This document shows positions 45,078-53,083 of a DNA stretch of 64,000 bases, piece after piece. The DNA is from Oscillospiraceae bacterium (GTDB lineage: Bacteria; Bacillota; Clostridia; Oscillospirales; Acutalibacteraceae). The DNA lies in NCBI GenBank assembly GCA_031256825.1, contig JAIRPV010000006.1:1-64000 (forward strand), given 5' to 3'. Made by a program: the position numbers and the translations under genes. Positions within the stretch are counted from its first letter, which is position 1; each line of letters opens with the position of its first letter. The notes beneath the pieces were generated by a model. The model had not been told where the DNA came from, did not search any database, and worked only from the letters and a program-made list of their open reading frames with translations.

Positions 45078-46634
45078 ATGTTGCCAAGTAAAAACGAAAA
45101 CACATTCCCCGCGCTGCTGGAGTTTTGCCTGAAGCAATACAACGGGCGCGAAGTCTTCCGCTGGACCGAAGGAAAAGAAGATCGCTCCGTTGGCTTTGAT
45201 CGGTTTATCCGGCAGGTGCGGGCGCTGTCGTTTGCCCTGGCGGGCCAATGCCCCCCCGGCGCGCACATCGCCCTGCTGGGCGGCAACTCGTATGAATGGC
45301 TGCTGTGCTGGTTCGCGGCCGTTTGCGCGGGCTGCGTTGCCGTCCCGCTGGACAGCACGCTGCCGGCGGAAACGCTTTTGCCCCTGCTGCGCAAATGCGA
45401 TGCGCAGCTGCTGCTCTTTGCCCCCGGTTTTGAAGCAATCGCGGAACAAAGCGGCCTGCCCTCCCGCCTCATGGGAGATTTTGCCGCGCGCGCCGGGGAA
45501 CCGGAAGACAGCGCAGGCTGGCCGACCCAGGCGCAGCCGGACAAGCTTGCCACCATCGTATTCACCTCTGGCACCTCGGGGCAGCTGAAAGGCGTTATGC
45601 TCTCGCAGTGGAACATTCTCTCCGTCAGTTACGCTATTGTTGGCGCCTTCCAGCACCTGAATGGCAAGAACAACTTGCTCGTGCTGCCGTTTCATCATAT
45701 CTACGGATTTTTGAGCGTTTGCATCGGCTTGGCCGATAACTGCCCGCTTTTTCTCTGCGACAGCGCGCGCCACATTGCCCGCGACATGAAAAAAACGCAT
45801 CCCGTCATCGTTCTGGCCGTTCCGCTGATGATCGAAAAAATCGACGAGGCAATGTGGCAAAACGCCAGGCAGCAGGGGCGGGAACGTCAGCTGCGGCTGC
45901 TGTTTGCCCTCAGCCGGTGCCTGCCCTCCCGCAAATTGCGCCGCAAGCTCTTTGCCCCTGTGATAGCGGCAACGGGTGGCAGCTTATCGACCATTGCCGC
46001 CAGCGGCGCGGCGCTAAGCCCCGCTATCATTCGGCGGTTCCGCAGCATGGACGTCAACATCCACATGAGTTACGGCCTGACCGAAGCCGCCGCCAGCACC
46101 CTCCTCACCTCCCTGGCGCAATACCGCCCCGGCAGCAACGGAAAAGCAATGCCTTATAGTCAGGTGCGCATCCACGCGCCCGGCGCGCAGGGCGTGGGCG
46201 AAATCCAAATCAAGGGCGACAATGTGTTCATAGGCTATTATAATGATAAGGCCGCCACATCCGAAGCCTTTACCCCCGACGGCTGGTTCAAAACCGGAGA
46301 CCTGGGCCGACTGGATCAAAAAGGCCACCTGTTCGTCACCGGCCGCATGAAAAACCTGATTATCCTCAGCAACGGCAAAAACGTGTCGCCCGAGCCGCTG
46401 GAAGCAAAGCTCATGGCGCTTGATTTCGTGAAAGAAGCGCTTGTGTATGCGCTGGATGGCGAAATCGCGGCGGAGCTTTATCTTGACCCGGAGCAGGCCG
46501 ACGCCGCCGCGCGGCTGCCCGAAGCGCTCGAAGCGCTCAACCGGCAATTGCCGCCCTTCCAGCGCATCACAAAGACAATTCTGCGGGAAACGGAGTTTTC
46601 TAAAACCACCTCGCAAAAAATTCTGCGGAAATGA
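45078..46634 (+). CDS. Stand-alone acyl-AMP ligase of the NRPS operon
   Basis: 518-residue ANL-superfamily adenylating enzyme. Core motifs: FTSGTSGQLKGVMLS (P-loop-like A3, about residue 163), LPFHHIYGFL, SYGLTEAA (A5), GWFKTGDLGRL (A7), GRMKNLIILSNGKNVSPEPLE (A8) and a terminal Lys (TSQKILRK). The sequence resembles long-chain fatty acyl ligases more than aryl-acid ligases, so it likely activates a fatty acid and loads it on the ACP encoded 10 bases downstream. ATG 45078 follows AAGGAGAT; the in-frame start at 45021 lies inside the promoter. First gene of a three-gene operon. Confidence 0.88.
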   Translation: MLPSKNENTFPALLEFCLKQYNGREVFRWTEGKEDRSVGFDRFIRQVRALSFALAGQCPPGAHIALLGGNSYEWLLCWFAAVCAGCVAVPLDSTLPAETLLPLLRKCDAQLLLFAPGFEAIAEQSGLPSRLMGDFAARAGEPEDSAGWPTQAQPDKLATIVFTSGTSGQLKGVMLSQWNILSVSYAIVGAFQHLNGKNNLLVLPFHHIYGFLSVCIGLADNCPLFLCDSARHIARDMKKTHPVIVLAVPLMIEKIDEAMWQNARQQGRERQLRLLFALSRCLPSRKLRRKLFAPVIAATGGSLSTIAASGAALSPAIIRRFRSMDVNIHMSYGLTEAAASTLLTSLAQYRPGSNGKAMPYSQVRIHAPGAQGVGEIQIKGDNVFIGYYNDKAATSEAFTPDGWFKTGDLGRLDQKGHLFVTGRMKNLIILSNGKNVSPEPLEAKLMALDFVKEALVYALDGEIAAELYLDPEQADAAARLPEALEALNRQLPPFQRITKTILRETEFSKTTSQKILRK

Positions 46635-46644
46635 GGAAGCCCAC

Positions 46645-46881
46645 ATGGAAAGCATTTTAGAGCAATTGCAGCAGCTGCTGCGCGATTATACGGGAATCCC
46701 GGATATCTCCATTGACGAAACAACGCTGCTCGCCACAGACATTGGCCTGGATTCTTATGACCTGGCCTGCATGATGGGCGAAGCGGAAGAGCGCTTTGAT
46801 ATCGTGATTACCGACCGGGATTTATTGAGCATGCTAACGATCGGGGATGTTGTAAACTACATCGAAGCCCACACGCCATAG
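46645..46881 (+). CDS. Free-standing acyl carrier protein
   Basis: 78-residue carrier protein, acidic and helical. DIGLDSYDLACMM contains the Ser that would take phosphopantetheine. ATG 46645 follows GAGGA. It sits between the acyl-AMP ligase (10-base gap) and the NRPS (17-base gap), so it most likely holds the acyl chain for the NRPS condensation domain, not general fatty acid synthesis. No phosphopantetheinyl transferase is encoded in the window. Confidence 0.9.
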   Translation: MESILEQLQQLLRDYTGIPDISIDETTLLATDIGLDSYDLACMMGEAEERFDIVITDRDLLSMLTIGDVVNYIEAHTP

Positions 46882-46898
46882 CAGAGGGGGAGGAACCT

Positions 46899-49800
46899 TT
46901 GGGTTGTTTCGCGCTAACCGGGCCGCAGCGGAATATCTTTGACCTGGAACAATTTTCCGGCGGGGCGCTGAGCGTAACAATCAGCGGTTTCGCTCTCTGG
47001 AGCGGCGCGCCGGATGAATCAGCGTTGCAGCGGGCGCTGAACCTGCTCTTGCAAACCAACGACGCGCTGCGTCTGCGCCTTGCCCCGCAAGGGCAATATG
47101 TAGCGCCATACGCAGAAGAAGCCTTTCCCGTGCGGCGTTTCGGCAGTTTAGAAGAACTGCGCGCATGGGCGGCGGCGCAGGCGCGGGAACCCATGGATCC
47201 AGCCGGCCCGCTTTATCGCCTTGCGGTTGTGGCGGTTGAATCCCCGCGGGAGAAAAGCGCGGGCCTGTTCGCGCAGCTGCACCATATGATTTCCGACGCG
47301 TGGTCGCTGGCGCGCCTCGCCGATCTGTTCCATACCTATTACCATAACCCGCAGCCGGAAGAGTGCCCGAGCTACCGCCTGTTCGCCGAAAAAGAGGCGC
47401 AATACCTGCAAAGCGAGCGGCGCGCGCGCGACAAAGCGTTTTGGCTCGAGCAGTTTGCTCAACCGCCGGAGCCATGTCTTCTGGCGCGCAAACCGGCCAG
47501 CTCCCTGGCCGTCGCGCGCTGCGAAACACTCCTTTCCCCGCAGGAAGCGCAGCCGCTGCGGGAATTCGCCGCGCGGGAAGGCCTTTCGCTCTATAATCTG
47601 CTGATTACCGCGCTGGCGGCCTATCTGTATCGCCTGCGGGGGCAGACGGATCTTTGCGTTGGCACCACAACATTGGGCCGCTCCAACGCGGCGATGAAAA
47701 AAACCGTTGGCATGTTCGCGGGCACCGCGCCCGTGCCCATCCATCTGGCGCCCAACGCCAGCCTGCCGCAGAACGCCCGGGCGCTGAAGGGCATCCTGCT
47801 TGGCCTGCTGCGGCACGACGGGTTTGGTTATCCGGATCTTCTGGCGCAGCTCAAACAACAAAGCGGCTTCAGCGGCCGATTTTATGATGTGCTGTTCACC
47901 TACGTCAACGCGGTCATGCCCAACATGGGCGAAAACCTGGAAGGCATATGGACCTACCCCTGCAATGTGCAGGCGGAAACGCTCCAGATCAACGTCAGCG
48001 ACCGCGCCGGCAACGGGAGCATGCTTTTTTTGTATGACTACCATACCGAAAGCCTGACAGAGCGCGAAGTTGAACAGATCCACAAACGGCTGCTAACGCT
48101 GTTGCGGGATGCGCTTGCGCACCCGGATCGCTCCCTGGATCAGCTGGAGTTGCTGTGCGAAGAGGATCAGGCTGCCTGGGATCAGCTCAACCAAACCGAT
48201 CACGACGTGACAATTCGCCCCGTGCACAAATTTTTCGAAGATCAGGCGGCTGCCAATCCCAGGCGGCCCGCAGTGATGTTCCATGAGGAGCGCCTGACCT
48301 ACGGCGAACTCAACGCCTGGGCCAATCGCATTGCCGCGCTGCTGCGCGAAAATAATATCGTGCCTGGCAGCGTCGTTGCCGTGCGCATGGAGCGTTGCCT
48401 GGAACTCCTGCCCACGCTGCTGGGAATCATGAAAGCGGGCGCCTGCTACCTGCCGCTGCTGCCCGAATGGCCCGAAGCCCGCGTCAAATTTGTTTTGGAA
48501 GACGCGCGGGCCGCGCTGTTGCTCTGTCAGCCGGGCTGCGAAGCAAAAGAATTTCACTGCATCACAACAGAGCAACTTCATAATTTGCCTTGCGGCAGCG
48601 CCGCCAGCAGTGACGATCCGTCGCTATTGGCCTATGTGATGTACACTTCCGGCTCGACCGGGCAGCCCAAGGGCGTTTGCGTGGGGCAGGATTCGCTTTG
48701 CAACCGCCTGCTCTGGATGGATGCGGCCTATCCGCTGTCGCCGGACGAAACGCTGATCCAGAAAACCAGCTATGCCTTCGATGTTTCCGCCTGGGAGCTG
48801 TTTTGGCCATTGATGCAAGGCCGCGCACTGCTGCTGCCCGAACCCGGCGCGCAGCGCGATCCGCGCCGCCTGGCCCGGCTGATCCGGCGGCACGGCATCG
48901 AAACCATTCACTTCGTGCCCTCTATGCTCATCCTTTTTTTGGAAGAAATCGCGGCCTCAAAAACAAAATTGCCCTCGCTGCGGCGGATCATTGTCAGCGG
49001 CGAAGCGCTCACGCCCGCGCTCAATCGGCGCTTTCACGAGATATTCCCCCACGCCAAAACCAGGCTCATCAATCTTTACGGCCCAACGGAATGCACGGTC
49101 GACGTGCTCTCTTATGACTGCAAGCCGGGCGACGACGAAATCCCAGTCGGCAAACCGGTTTGGAATACCGGCTGTTATGTGCTGGGCGCGGGCGGCGCTC
49201 TGCTGCCGCCGGGCGAGGTTGGCGAACTTTGCGTCACAGGCGTGCAGCTGGCGCGGGGCTATGCCAACCCCGCGCTGAACGACGGCCGCTTTGAGTGGCA
49301 TCCCCGTTTGGGGCGCATTTATCGCACCGGCGATTTGTGCCGTTTGCGCGGCGACGGGCAAATCCTGTATCACGGCAGAAATGACAGCCAAATCAAAATC
49401 CGGGGGCAACGGGTGGAACTGGGGGAAATCGAGCGGCAGCTCGAGCAAGCCCCCGGCGTAATCCAAGCGGCGGCGCTCTTTGAAAACGAGCGGCTGCAAG
49501 CCTTCTGCGTTGCAAACGAGAACTACGACGAAGCTGCCGCGCTGCAATATTTGCGCACGCAGGTGCCCGCTTATATGATCCCGGATCGGCTGTTTCGTTT
49601 GGCTGAACTGCCGCTGGGTGCCAACGGAAAACTGGACAGAAAGCAGCTCAAAGGCAAGCGGGAAACAGGTGGCGGCAAGCGGAAGATTGCTCCGCCGGAA
49701 TCAGAGACCGAACGGCAAATCATTGCGGCTGTCCGGGCGCAGCTGGGCGGCGAAGATGTCAGCTTATCTGAAGCGCCCAGCCGCTGCGGGTTAAGTTCGC

Positions 49801-50615
49801 TCGACATTGTGTCGGTCACCATCGCGCTGGAAGCGCACGGCCTGCGCCTTGGCGTGAGCGATTTTTACGCGGCGGAAGATTTTCGCGCGCTGGCGCTGCA
49901 AGCAAAAACGCCAGAACAACTGCCCCTGCTGGTCAAATTGCCGGGCGGCTCTCCCCCAGCCCCGTCCTCTGTTGCCTGCATTGGCATCCCCTACGGCGGC
50001 GGCAGCTTCAGCGCCTGGGCGGACGTTGCCCGGGAACTGCCCATTCCGGTATACGCCGCGCAGACCGGCCATGTGGAACCGGAACGGCTGCTGGAAGAAA
50101 TCCGCGCTCTGCCCCAGCGAACGTTTATTGTCATGGGCAGCTGCGTGGGCGCCGGGCTTGCCGTGGTTCTGTCGCAGCGGCTGGAAGCCGAAGGCTGCCT
50201 GGCCGGTCTGGTGATCGCCGCTTCCGCGCCGCCCCCTCTGGCGCAGCTTTATGGCCGCTGGTACAATCCCTGGCTGCTGCGCGGCCCCCGCCAAACCAAC
50301 CGGGCGCTGCAGCGGCTCAGCGGACGAAACATTTATCTTGGATCGCGCGAAATCGCGAACCTCCGCGCCGACGCCGCCTTTTTTTTGCGCTGGCTGGCGC
50401 GGCGTCGCCACGTTTCAGTCCAAGCGCCCATCCGCTTGGTCTATAGCAGCGCCGATCCCATGCTGCGCCGCATCCGCGTGCGCCGCCGCTGGGAGCGCCT
50501 GTTCGGCAAACCGCTCAGCGAAACCGTGATCCCCGGCGGCATGCACGATATCGTGCACACGCACGCAAAAGAAGCCGCAGCGGCGGTGATGGCAACGTTG
50601 GAAAATAACGCGTAA
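46899..50615 (+). CDS. Single-module NRPS: C-A(Ser)-PCP-TE with Cys thioesterase
   Basis: 1,238 residues. Condensation domain 1-430 with HHMISDA (His128, His129, Asp133; Ala replaces the usual Gly). Adenylation domain about 440-925: YTSGSTGQPKGV, LYGPTE, YRTGDL, NGKLDRKQL. The pocket residues aligned to the GrsA positions read D628 V629 W632 H671 I698 S700 L726 V734 D735 K911 (DVWHISLVDK), two conservative changes from the known serine code DVWHLSLIDK. Carrier domain about 930-1010 with CGLSSLD (Ser967). Thioesterase about 1030-1238 with GSCVG, putting Cys1082 at the nucleophile position, Asp1186 and His1216. TTG start after GGGGGAGG. As it follows a ligase and an ACP, the C domain probably acylates serine with a carrier-bound acyl group. 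Confidence 0.93.
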   Translation: MGCFALTGPQRNIFDLEQFSGGALSVTISGFALWSGAPDESALQRALNLLLQTNDALRLRLAPQGQYVAPYAEEAFPVRRFGSLEELRAWAAAQAREPMDPAGPLYRLAVVAVESPREKSAGLFAQLHHMISDAWSLARLADLFHTYYHNPQPEECPSYRLFAEKEAQYLQSERRARDKAFWLEQFAQPPEPCLLARKPASSLAVARCETLLSPQEAQPLREFAAREGLSLYNLLITALAAYLYRLRGQTDLCVGTTTLGRSNAAMKKTVGMFAGTAPVPIHLAPNASLPQNARALKGILLGLLRHDGFGYPDLLAQLKQQSGFSGRFYDVLFTYVNAVMPNMGENLEGIWTYPCNVQAETLQINVSDRAGNGSMLFLYDYHTESLTEREVEQIHKRLLTLLRDALAHPDRSLDQLELLCEEDQAAWDQLNQTDHDVTIRPVHKFFEDQAAANPRRPAVMFHEERLTYGELNAWANRIAALLRENNIVPGSVVAVRMERCLELLPTLLGIMKAGACYLPLLPEWPEARVKFVLEDARAALLLCQPGCEAKEFHCITTEQLHNLPCGSAASSDDPSLLAYVMYTSGSTGQPKGVCVGQDSLCNRLLWMDAAYPLSPDETLIQKTSYAFDVSAWELFWPLMQGRALLLPEPGAQRDPRRLARLIRRHGIETIHFVPSMLILFLEEIAASKTKLPSLRRIIVSGEALTPALNRRFHEIFPHAKTRLINLYGPTECTVDVLSYDCKPGDDEIPVGKPVWNTGCYVLGAGGALLPPGEVGELCVTGVQLARGYANPALNDGRFEWHPRLGRIYRTGDLCRLRGDGQILYHGRNDSQIKIRGQRVELGEIERQLEQAPGVIQAAALFENERLQAFCVANENYDEAAALQYLRTQVPAYMIPDRLFRLAELPLGANGKLDRKQLKGKRETGGGKRKIAPPESETERQIIAAVRAQLGGEDVSLSEAPSRCGLSSLDIVSVTIALEAHGLRLGVSDFYAAEDFRALALQAKTPEQLPLLVKLPGGSPPAPSSVACIGIPYGGGSFSAWADVARELPIPVYAAQTGHVEPERLLEEIRALPQRTFIVMGSCVGAGLAVVLSQRLEAEGCLAGLVIAASAPPPLAQLYGRWYNPWLLRGPRQTNRALQRLSGRNIYLGSREIANLRADAAFFLRWLARRRHVSVQAPIRLVYSSADPMLRRIRVRRRWERLFGKPLSETVIPGGMHDIVHTHAKEAAAAVMATLENNA

Positions 50616-50620
50616 CAAAA

Positions 50621-50648
50621 CGAACCATCCCCAATGGAGGATGGTTCG
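50621..50648 (-). terminator. Bidirectional terminator between NRPS and carboxypeptidase genes
   Basis: Perfect 10-bp stem CGAACCATCC / GGATGGTTCG with an eight-base loop; the T-run (TTTTG) follows on the minus strand. Confidence 0.75.
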
Positions 50649-50675
50649 CTGTTGCAACCGCCGGGGCCGTTCCTT

Positions 50676-52094
50676 TTATCTGCGCCGGGTCTCCCGCTCC
50701 GCGTTGGGCAGCACCCGCAGCTGCCGCTCGCGGCGCTTCGCGCGGGTTTGCAAAAATACAACCGCAAGATAGATGCCCCCGGCAATCAGCACCGCCGCAA
50801 GCATCGCTTTGGCCAGGGTTGACCGAACGGCCTGCTTTGCCAGCGATACCAAAAACATGGCGGCGCTGCGGCCAACGGCCTCGGCCGCTACCAAATCAAC
50901 CCGCGCAAACTCCTCCCCGGCATATAAAATCCGCGCTTTTCCAATCACCTGTCCTTTTTTCACAGGCGCCATAACGCTCTGGGGCGTCAGATCCGGGATC
51001 GGCTCGATGAGCACGCTGCCGCTGCCAACGCCTTCGGGCACAAAGGCGGCCAGCGCCTCGGCGGGCATCAACTGTACGTGATCCACATTGCGCGCCATTT
51101 CCACAGGGAGTTCCGCAACGGCCTTCGCCGGATCGGTCACCTGCCGCAGTTTGATGTGCGCGAAACTCCAGTCCAGCAGGGCCTTCGCGTCCACAAAAGC
51201 GGTGTTTTTCAGGTAGGTATCCGCGCCCAGCGTCACTTTGTCGCCGCGCATCACCACGCAAAGATAATGAAACCCGCCGCGGGAGGCCCGCGTGACCACG
51301 CAGTCACCCGCATTTTTTGTTGTGCCGGTTTTCACGCCGGAAACGTCGGCGCTGAAATAGTCGCGGTAGCCGCGGCTCATCATTTTATTTGTATTGATCA
51401 GGTTACGCGGGCGGGGATTTTTGTTTGTGGCAGGCAGTTCATAGGTGCGCGTAGCGCAGATTTTTTCAAACAGCGCGTTGCCTTTAAAGTCGCGGCTGAG
51501 CGCGTAGCGCGTGATCGCCGCAATATCTTTGGCCGTTGTGTAATGCCCTTCCTCGTCCATGCCGTGAACGTTCATGAAGTGAGTGTCCTTGCAGCCTAAC
51601 CGGCTGACAAAACTGTTCATCTGCGCCACAAAGGCCTCCTGGCTGCCGGCAACATAATCGGCCAGAATGGCGGCGGCTTCGTTGGCGCTGGGCACCATCA
51701 TGCAATAAAGCAGCTGCTCCACAGTGAGCACCTCGCCGATGCGGATGCCCGCGTTGGAGCTGTTGGTGCCGTAGAACATGCTGATGCAATAGGGCTTTAC
51801 GGTGATCGGCTCCTCCAGGTTGCGGCAGTATTCCAGGGTAAGAATCGCCGTGACAATTTTCGTCAGCGACGCGGGCGCTGTTCGCACCGTGTCGTTCTGG
51901 CTAAAGATCACGCTGCCGTCGTCCAGGCTTTCCAGCAGCAAAATTTCCGACACGCCGGAAAGATTTGGGACGTCGCGCAATAAATTGTTAAAGGCGGCCC
52001 CCGCAGGCACAGCCTGCCCAAAGAGCAGCAGCGCGGCAACGCACGCCGCCGCCAGCCACGCGGCAAAAATTTTAGTTTTTTTCGGGTAACCCAT
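50676..52094 (-). CDS. D-alanyl-D-alanine carboxypeptidase with C-terminal membrane anchor
   Basis: 472-residue S11 peptidase, a second paralogue beside the dacF-like gene. Signal peptide in residues 8-35; S-x-x-K as SLTK near residue 80, S-x-N as SAN in MVPSANEAAA, and KTG as VKTGTTKNAG. After the usual beta domain (KKGQVIGKARILY) a transmembrane helix near residue 440 and a basic tail (RRERQLRVLPNAERETRRR) anchor it. It trims stem peptides in the wall. The ATG at 52094 is preferred to an in-frame TTG at 52100. A -10-like TATACT lies about 20-25 bases upstream. Confidence 0.92.
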   Translation of the reverse strand: MGYPKKTKIFAAWLAAACVAALLLFGQAVPAGAAFNNLLRDVPNLSGVSEILLLESLDDGSVIFSQNDTVRTAPASLTKIVTAILTLEYCRNLEEPITVKPYCISMFYGTNSSNAGIRIGEVLTVEQLLYCMMVPSANEAAAILADYVAGSQEAFVAQMNSFVSRLGCKDTHFMNVHGMDEEGHYTTAKDIAAITRYALSRDFKGNALFEKICATRTYELPATNKNPRPRNLINTNKMMSRGYRDYFSADVSGVKTGTTKNAGDCVVTRASRGGFHYLCVVMRGDKVTLGADTYLKNTAFVDAKALLDWSFAHIKLRQVTDPAKAVAELPVEMARNVDHVQLMPAEALAAFVPEGVGSGSVLIEPIPDLTPQSVMAPVKKGQVIGKARILYAGEEFARVDLVAAEAVGRSAAMFLVSLAKQAVRSTLAKAMLAAVLIAGGIYLAVVFLQTRAKRRERQLRVLPNAERETRRR

Positions 52095-52257
52095 AGACAA
52101 CCTGCCTCAAATGTAGTATACTAGACGTTAGATTTCAGACGCCGTCTGCAATCCCATACGATTCCTTACGGGATCGCATCCAGTCCGGTATTTATTATAT
52201 CACTGAATCATACAAAAGAAAAGCCCCTTTTGTAAATTTTATGGGAGGATCACCGCT

Positions 52258-52935
52258 ATGATTTATGTCACGGGGGACATCCACGGGGATTTTGGCCGTT
52301 TCCGGTCGCCGGAAACGCGGCAGTTAAAAAAAGGCGACACACTGCTGATCTGCGGGGATTTCGGATTTCTCTGGGATGGCACGAAGGCCGAGCAAACCCT
52401 GCTGAAAAAAATCGGCAAGCTGAAGTACCGCGTATGTTTCATCGACGGGGTGCACGAAAACTTCAGCCTGCTCAACCAGTTCCCGGCAGAAGAGTTCTGC
52501 GGCGGGCAGGCGCGGCAAATATCCGGCAATCTCTGGCACTTAATGCGCGGGGAAATTTATACCATGGAAGGCAAGCGCATCTTCACCATGGGCGGCGGCG
52601 TCAGCCCCGACGACGACTTCCGCGCGCCGGACGACAACCGGCTGCGCTGGGAAATCCCCTCGAAAGAGGAACTGAACCGGGCGCTCGACAACTTGCGGCG
52701 CGCGGGCACTGTGGATTATATTGTTACCCACGAACCGCCCATGCGCGTCAAGAGCTTCCTCCAGCTCAAGCAGAACGCCAACACCAGCGACGTCACAGGC
52801 CTGAACACGTTCTTCGAAGAAATCGGCAAGCTGTGCAGTTTCCGGCGCTGGTTTTTCGGCTCCATGCACGTGGATAAGCTCATTGCCAGCACCCATGCGG
52901 CGGTGTTCCGCAAGGTGCTGCGGATGGATATGTAA
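52258..52935 (+). CDS. Calcineurin-like metallophosphoesterase
   Basis: 225-residue two-metal phosphoesterase. All blocks are present: GDIHG (residues 6-10), GDFGFLWDG, GVHEN, VTHEPP and a final GSMHVDK. The sequence lacks signal or membrane segments, so it is cytoplasmic. The substrate is unknown (nucleotide or phosphoprotein). GGGAGGA precedes the ATG. It is a single-gene unit between two minus-strand genes. Confidence 0.92.
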   Translation: MIYVTGDIHGDFGRFRSPETRQLKKGDTLLICGDFGFLWDGTKAEQTLLKKIGKLKYRVCFIDGVHENFSLLNQFPAEEFCGGQARQISGNLWHLMRGEIYTMEGKRIFTMGGGVSPDDDFRAPDDNRLRWEIPSKEELNRALDNLRRAGTVDYIVTHEPPMRVKSFLQLKQNANTSDVTGLNTFFEEIGKLCSFRRWFFGSMHVDKLIASTHAAVFRKVLRMDM

Positions 52936-52969
52936 GCGGACTGAATCTAAATTGATAGTTGCGGAAACA

Positions 52970-53008
52970 AAAAACCAACCTTCCCTTTCGCCGAAAGAGA
53001 AGGTTGAT
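52970..53008 (-). terminator. Terminator of the LRR gene
   Basis: Stem CAACCTTC / GAAGGTTG with further pairing around a GCCG loop; on the minus strand it is followed by GGTTTTTTG. Confidence 0.75.
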
Positions 53009-53028
53009 TTGGTATCTTCCCCGGTTTT

Positions 53029-53083
53029 TACTTCCTAATCCCTAATCTCCTACTGCCTACTAGCCCCTATCCCCTAATTCCTA
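53029..53083 (-). repeat. Purine-rich TTAGGG-like short repeats after the LRR gene
   Basis: On the minus strand the 3' region is built from related words (AATTAGGGG, ATAGGGG, TAGTAGG, AGTAGG, ATTAGGG, ATTAGG), giving a low-complexity purine tract between the stop codon and the terminator. Its role is unknown. Confidence 0.5.
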
